Shown here: positions 60,234 through 64,000 of the stretch, piece after piece | Position numbering within the stretch: position 1 is the stretch's first letter | Layout: the number at the start of each line of letters is the position of its first letter | DNA from: Paenibacillus sp. MAEPY2 | Lineage (GTDB): Bacteria > Bacillota > Bacilli > Paenibacillales > Paenibacillaceae | DNA length: 64,000 nt | Direction: 5' to 3' | NCBI RefSeq assembly: GCF_000499205.1 | Contig: NZ_AWUK01000031.1 | Span: 1-64,000 of the forward strand | Notes under the pieces: model-generated | Databases searched by the model: none | What the model was told of the DNA's origin: nothing | What the model saw: the letters and a program-made list of their open reading frames with translations, nothing else | Position numbers and translations under genes: made by a program

Positions 60234-63233
60234 TTACGGCTCGATGCCCCATACCTTCGTACCTCCCTGATATCCCGTTATCTGATTCCAGGCAGTGAAA
60301 GCCGTCTTGGTTGCATCATAGGAATAGTCGTTGCTCTGATCGAAATTGCTCCAATTATTCTTGGAAAAGCGCCCCTGGATCACGCCTGTCTCCGCTCCTT
60401 CAGCCAGACTGCCAGCCCCGGATTTGAAGCTGATCTCAAGAACCGTATCGGCTGTTCCCTTTGCCGGATTCAGCGTGACAAATTTGCCTTCAATATTGGC
60501 ACTGCCGATCTGGGCATAATCACACCAGAAGGTCAGATCCCCTGTGCCGTCCTTCGTAAAATAATACCGCAGCTTCACAGTACTCAAATCGATCGGCTGA
60601 GTCCCTGTATTCTTCAGATTAAATTGCGGAGTCACCGCATTGCCGGAAGCACCAGATCCTCCATTACGATACTGCACCTCAAGCGTGCCTGTCGTTGCCG
60701 GAGGCACATTCGGTGTCAACGTCACGATATTGGACAACGTCTGTCCGCTCGCATTCACCGCGGCGATTCGATAACTGTACGCCGTGCCATTTACCGCTGT
60801 TGCATCGGTATAATTCAGCACTGCCAATCCAGTTGCCACATCGGCATATACGCCGCCCATAACCGAGCGCTGTACCTTATAACTCACAGCTCCCGTTGCT
60901 GCCGTCCAGGTCAGAACCGCTTGTGCATTGCCCGCAATCCCGTTTAATGTCAGCATCCCCGGCACAGACGTTCCAGCCTGCGGCGTGGCAGAGACTTGTG
61001 CAGATCCGGGCGATTCCCCAGCTGAATTAACAGCCGTCACCACATAATAATAGGTCCTTCCATTCGTCAGCCCCGTGTTCGTGTATGTCAATCCATGTAC
61101 ACCTGTCGCGACAGAAGTATATGGACCCCCACTCACCTCGGCACGCTTTACGGTGTACGATTCTGTCCCAGGCGATGCTACCCAGTTCAGGATGACCTGA
61201 GCATTCCCTGATACAGCCTGCACCCCCGAAGGTGCAATAGGTGTAACAACTGGTGTGACACTAGGCTCCTGACCGTATATCCGTATTCCCGCATCGTAGA
61301 CCGGAAGATATACACTCTTTGCCACATTGCCTGTGCCCAAACCCTGGAATGAATGATCATTATTCGCATTCCACGCGCCTTGCGGGCCGGTAATGCGGAA
61401 CTGAACCTCTTTGCGATAATGACCTTCCCCGCCTGGATAGATCTTAGTCCCGGTGAAGTCCGCAGTAACCGCATAAATTCGTTTTCCTGCATCAACCACA
61501 ACCGGTTGGGATACAGTCGCTCCCTCGGCATATGCGGTTGTAACATGGACATCGGAAACGGTATATCCTGCAGCGTATACTTCACTCAGATCCAGGAAAT
61601 AGCGAAAAGACAACTTATCCCCCATTCGCGCAGGCCAACCCGAACGGTTGTTCAGTTGAGCCTTGATTTCCGTGTAATTGGAACCGGACGCTTTCACGGC
61701 AGCCTCGACAAAGAACTCATCCGTCTTCACTTCGGGAGCCGGGAAATTCGCAATGGGCTGATCATTCTGGCCGAACAGCAGATTCATCTTGGCTAACGCG
61801 CCTGTAAATCCTGCATTGTAATCGGTCGCCACCTCATTGCTGACATAGTCACCAATAGAATCGGTATAGGCATCCGAGGCATCCGGTCCACCAACCATCG
61901 CGCCGTACAACGTGTGACGATGCTCGGAAGGTACATTTTCATTGTTCGTCCATGAACTGTGGGAGGTCCGGTGATGCGGGTGTTTAGGAGGATTCTGTCC
62001 ATAACCGACCACATAACTGCTCTGGCGAGGATTATCCCCCAGAATATAGTTCATTTGAGAGACGGCAAAATCCTGATACCTTGCTTTTTTCACCGGATCA
62101 CTGACCCAGTCGGAATACACAAAAGCAATAAAGGATGCATTCGCTGCATAACGGAGCGATCCCCATGTATCAAGCCAGGCAAGCCCGCCCGGTGTATACT
62201 TGATTCGTTGTCCATTCGTGCCTACGGACCAATAATCCAGATTTCGTTCTGTTGATTGAATGAACCGTGTCGCTTCAGGCATGTTCAGACTCGACGTAAT
62301 ACGAGCCAATAGAATCTGGGCACCATAATGTTTGTCATCCCAGCCTTGGGTCCATGTATAAGCCCAATTCCCGCTCTGTCCATCCGCCTGCCACAGATTC
62401 GCCGTAGCAATCGCCTTGGACAAGTAAGCGCTGTCATTTGTCGCCATATATAACCATGTTGCAGCCCAGGCGAGTTCATCATAGTAACCTGTCCATGAAT
62501 TGTAGAACGATTGGGCATCTGTAATGCAATCCGAATATTTACCTCGATACGTATCGGCGAAGCTGTACAGCTCCTTGGCATGCTGGAGCAGCTTGTTGGC
62601 ATAAGCTGGGTCACTGTCCCGGAACACAATAGATGAAGAAGCGAGTGCCGCTGCAGTTTCTCCCGCAAGCTCACTTCCCGGACAGGATGCATCAATCTTA
62701 AATGCAGGGCGACTCATTTGCATCACTTCAGCCGGTCCCCACCAGGCATGGTCCGTATTGCCCGCTCCGACCTGTCCCCATAATTCATTTGGTTTCGTGT
62801 GCGCTTTCACAAAATAATCTGTCGCCCATTTCAAATTATCCTTAATCTCTTCCAATTGTCCTGCCTGTTCGTACCCTTCGCGGTATTCCACAACAGACCA
62901 GGCAAGCATCGTAGCAGAATAGGCCATAGGCAGGCTGAATTTCACATGATCTCCAGCATCGTACCATCCTCCGGTCAAATCAACCCCAACATCCGCTCCG
63001 TCATTTAATCCGGAATCACCACGCCATTCAACCCGGTTGTCCTCCGGCAATTTCCCTGAACGCTGGGTTTCATAGAAATAAACCGCCTTCTGCAATGCTT
63101 CCGCATAGTTATGGTTCCCGGCAGCCGCATCTGCCTTGCCATTCCATGCCTGTATGGATGTACTTCCTGCCAGTAGCCCTGTCGATAACGCGAAAATAGC
63201 GACTCGTCTCCACCAGCTTCCCTTCATCTTCAA
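60234..63233 (-). CDS. cel9: GH9 cellulase with CBM3c, two FnIII and CBM3
   Basis: A 999-residue secreted endoglucanase, probably processive. The signal peptide (KGSWWRRVAIFALSTGLLAG) precedes GH9 (about 40-475): catalytic Asp in GGWYDAGDHVKF, the His motif DNPRQSSYVVGYG, and the acid Glu in SNEVATDYNAGF. A fused CBM3c (about 500-650) typically feeds chains to the GH9 site. Two FnIII modules and a terminal CBM3 follow. The start is placed at a TTG eight bases after AAAGGAG; the ATG two codons later is an alternative. First gene of a GH9-GH48 operon. Confidence 0.95.
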   Translation of the reverse strand: MKMKGSWWRRVAIFALSTGLLAGSTSIQAWNGKADAAAGNHNYAEALQKAVYFYETQRSGKLPEDNRVEWRGDSGLNDGADVGVDLTGGWYDAGDHVKFSLPMAYSATMLAWSVVEYREGYEQAGQLEEIKDNLKWATDYFVKAHTKPNELWGQVGAGNTDHAWWGPAEVMQMSRPAFKIDASCPGSELAGETAAALASSSIVFRDSDPAYANKLLQHAKELYSFADTYRGKYSDCITDAQSFYNSWTGYYDELAWAATWLYMATNDSAYLSKAIATANLWQADGQSGNWAYTWTQGWDDKHYGAQILLARITSSLNMPEATRFIQSTERNLDYWSVGTNGQRIKYTPGGLAWLDTWGSLRYAANASFIAFVYSDWVSDPVKKARYQDFAVSQMNYILGDNPRQSSYVVGYGQNPPKHPHHRTSHSSWTNNENVPSEHRHTLYGAMVGGPDASDAYTDSIGDYVSNEVATDYNAGFTGALAKMNLLFGQNDQPIANFPAPEVKTDEFFVEAAVKASGSNYTEIKAQLNNRSGWPARMGDKLSFRYFLDLSEVYAAGYTVSDVHVTTAYAEGATVSQPVVVDAGKRIYAVTADFTGTKIYPGGEGHYRKEVQFRITGPQGAWNANNDHSFQGLGTGNVAKSVYLPVYDAGIRIYGQEPSVTPVVTPIAPSGVQAVSGNAQVILNWVASPGTESYTVKRAEVSGGPYTSVATGVHGLTYTNTGLTNGRTYYYVVTAVNSAGESPGSAQVSATPQAGTSVPGMLTLNGIAGNAQAVLTWTAATGAVSYKVQRSVMGGVYADVATGLAVLNYTDATAVNGTAYSYRIAAVNASGQTLSNIVTLTPNVPPATTGTLEVQYRNGGSGASGNAVTPQFNLKNTGTQPIDLSTVKLRYYFTKDGTGDLTFWCDYAQIGSANIEGKFVTLNPAKGTADTVLEISFKSGAGSLAEGAETGVIQGRFSKNNWSNFDQSNDYSYDATKTAFTAWNQITGYQGGTKVWGIEP

Positions 63234-63438
63234 CCATTCATCTCCTTTTGCAATCGTTATCTTATCATTTTCCAATTACACTGATGTAATAACCCGCTCC
63301 TTTCTATGGTGTGACTCCGTGTATTTCCACCATTAATTACCATTATAGTCTTTTGTTTCAGTTGCAATATCAGCGCTGGTGACTTCTGAAATAACATTGT
63401 TGTGACATGTTTGGGGAGTGATATGACAAAAAAAGACC
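63234..63438. promoter_or_regulatory. Upstream region of the cellulase operon
   Basis: About 200 bp of AT-rich sequence before the GH9 gene; ORFs here are not convincing. It should hold the operon promoter on the minus strand. No clear cre site was found. Confidence 0.4.
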
Positions 63439-63472
63439 GCTTCTCATATCGCATGAACGCGATATGAGAAGC
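63439..63472 (-). terminator. Terminator of the chemotaxis receptor gene
   Basis: GCTTCTCATATCGC (63439-63452) pairs perfectly with GCGATATGAGAAGC (63459-63472) around ATGAAC, with a T-run on the minus strand (63428-63434). It lies 87 bp past the stop codon. Confidence 0.88.
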
Positions 63473-63558
63473 AGTCCTGATAATTCGTATCACCCTTGAT
63501 ACAGGCTGAATTATGATCAATTCCATTATTCAGTCTGAACACCCGTCTTTTGGATCGT

Positions 63559-64000
63559 CTACACTCTAAACTTGTTGATTTGCTCCTGTAATTCTTCTGC
63601 CATTTTGGACAAAGAGCCCGCGGATGAAGCAATCTCTTCCATCGAAGCCAGCTGCTGCTGGGTTGCCGCAGATACATTATGCACGCCACCTGCTGCTTCT
63701 CCAGCTATGTTGGAGATCTGATCCACGTACCCTACAACTTCATTTGTACTTGCTGACATTTCCTCCGAACCTGCGGATACTTCCTGAATTTCACCAGCAA
63801 CCTTGTTCACTACGTTTGAAATCTGCTCAAATGCTTGTCCTGCCGCGGTTACAATCTCAATTCCGGCCTCTGTTTCATTGCTGTTCACTTTCACAGCCTG
63901 CACGGCATGATCCGTATCCTTTTGAATTAATTGCACAAGATCCGTAATCCGTTGTGCAGATGTAGAGGATTCCTCTGCCAGCTTCCGCACTTCTCCAGCT
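63559..64000 (-). CDS. Methyl-accepting chemotaxis protein, C-terminal part only
   Basis: The window ends inside this gene; 147 codons of its 3' end are visible. The coiled-coil signalling domain is seen in AGEVRKLAEESSTSAQRITDLVQ, VSAGSEEMSASTNEVVGYVD and ATQQQLASMEEIASSAGSLS, the methylation-helix style of transmembrane chemoreceptors. The conserved hairpin tip and the sensor and membrane parts lie beyond 64000. The protein ends in INKFRV. It signals to CheA/CheW; the ligand cannot be told from here. Confidence 0.92.
   Translation of the reverse strand, partial: AGEVRKLAEESSTSAQRITDLVQLIQKDTDHAVQAVKVNSNETEAGIEIVTAAGQAFEQISNVVNKVAGEIQEVSAGSEEMSASTNEVVGYVDQISNIAGEAAGGVHNVSAATQQQLASMEEIASSAGSLSKMAEELQEQINKFRV

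Overview
The window looks like chromosomal DNA of a plant-polysaccharide-degrading Firmicute, most likely Paenibacillus. This is inferred from strong AGGAGG-type ribosome binding sites, frequent TTG/GTG starts, T-box and preQ1 leaders, an S-layer-homology protein, a long membrane-bound AraC-type sensor, and a GH9/GH48 cellulase pair with CBM3 modules like the Cel9B/Cel48C pair described in Paenibacillus barcinonensis. No database search was run.

Layout. 1-9.7 kb: an XRE repressor with an ImmA-type protease, a secreted LysM 5'-nucleotidase, proS under a proline T-box, an exonuclease, a WYL regulator, and a decayed stretch (a VWA protein without its VWA core and a frameshifted ORF). 9.7-16.4 kb: an AIM24 protein, the queC-queD-queE-queF operon for queuosine precursor synthesis behind a preQ1 riboswitch, an MFS transporter and an EcsC protein. 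16.5-25.1 kb: an arabinan locus with a cytoplasmic GH43, a GH43 broken by an in-frame stop, araQ/araP/araN-type importer genes, a secreted endo-arabinanase and a divergent ArsR-like regulator. 25.2-28.4 kb: small regulators and stress genes. 28.7-34.5 kb: an orphan sugar-binding lipoprotein, a GH43 beta-xylosidase and a membrane AraC-type sensor. 34.7-44.3 kb (minus strand): an operon of two permeases, a binding lipoprotein, a GH29 alpha-L-fucosidase, a CBM9-like protein, a large double-transglutaminase-fold protein and a cytoplasmic GH18, preceded by a perfect CcpA (cre) site. 45.4-52.3 kb: an SLH protein, a heterodimeric ABC exporter, an Lrp regulator and a metallo-hydrolase interrupted by a stop. 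52.7-55.5 kb: a GH51 arabinofuranosidase with a second copy of the ArsR-like regulator. 55.6-64 kb: an NlpC/P60 enzyme, GH48 and GH9 cellulases, and the 3' part of a chemotaxis receptor.

How it works together (inference): secreted cellulases and arabinanase cut plant wall polymers outside the cell, binding proteins and permeases import oligosaccharides, and GH43, GH51, GH29 and GH18 enzymes without signal peptides finish them inside. The least familiar parts are the fucosidase/transglutaminase-fold/GH18 operon, the two paralogous ArsR-like regulators flanking arabinan genes, and three families of structured intergenic repeats. Four genes carry apparent lesions (two Trp-to-stop changes, one frameshift, one lost domain), which points to either decay or sequence error.
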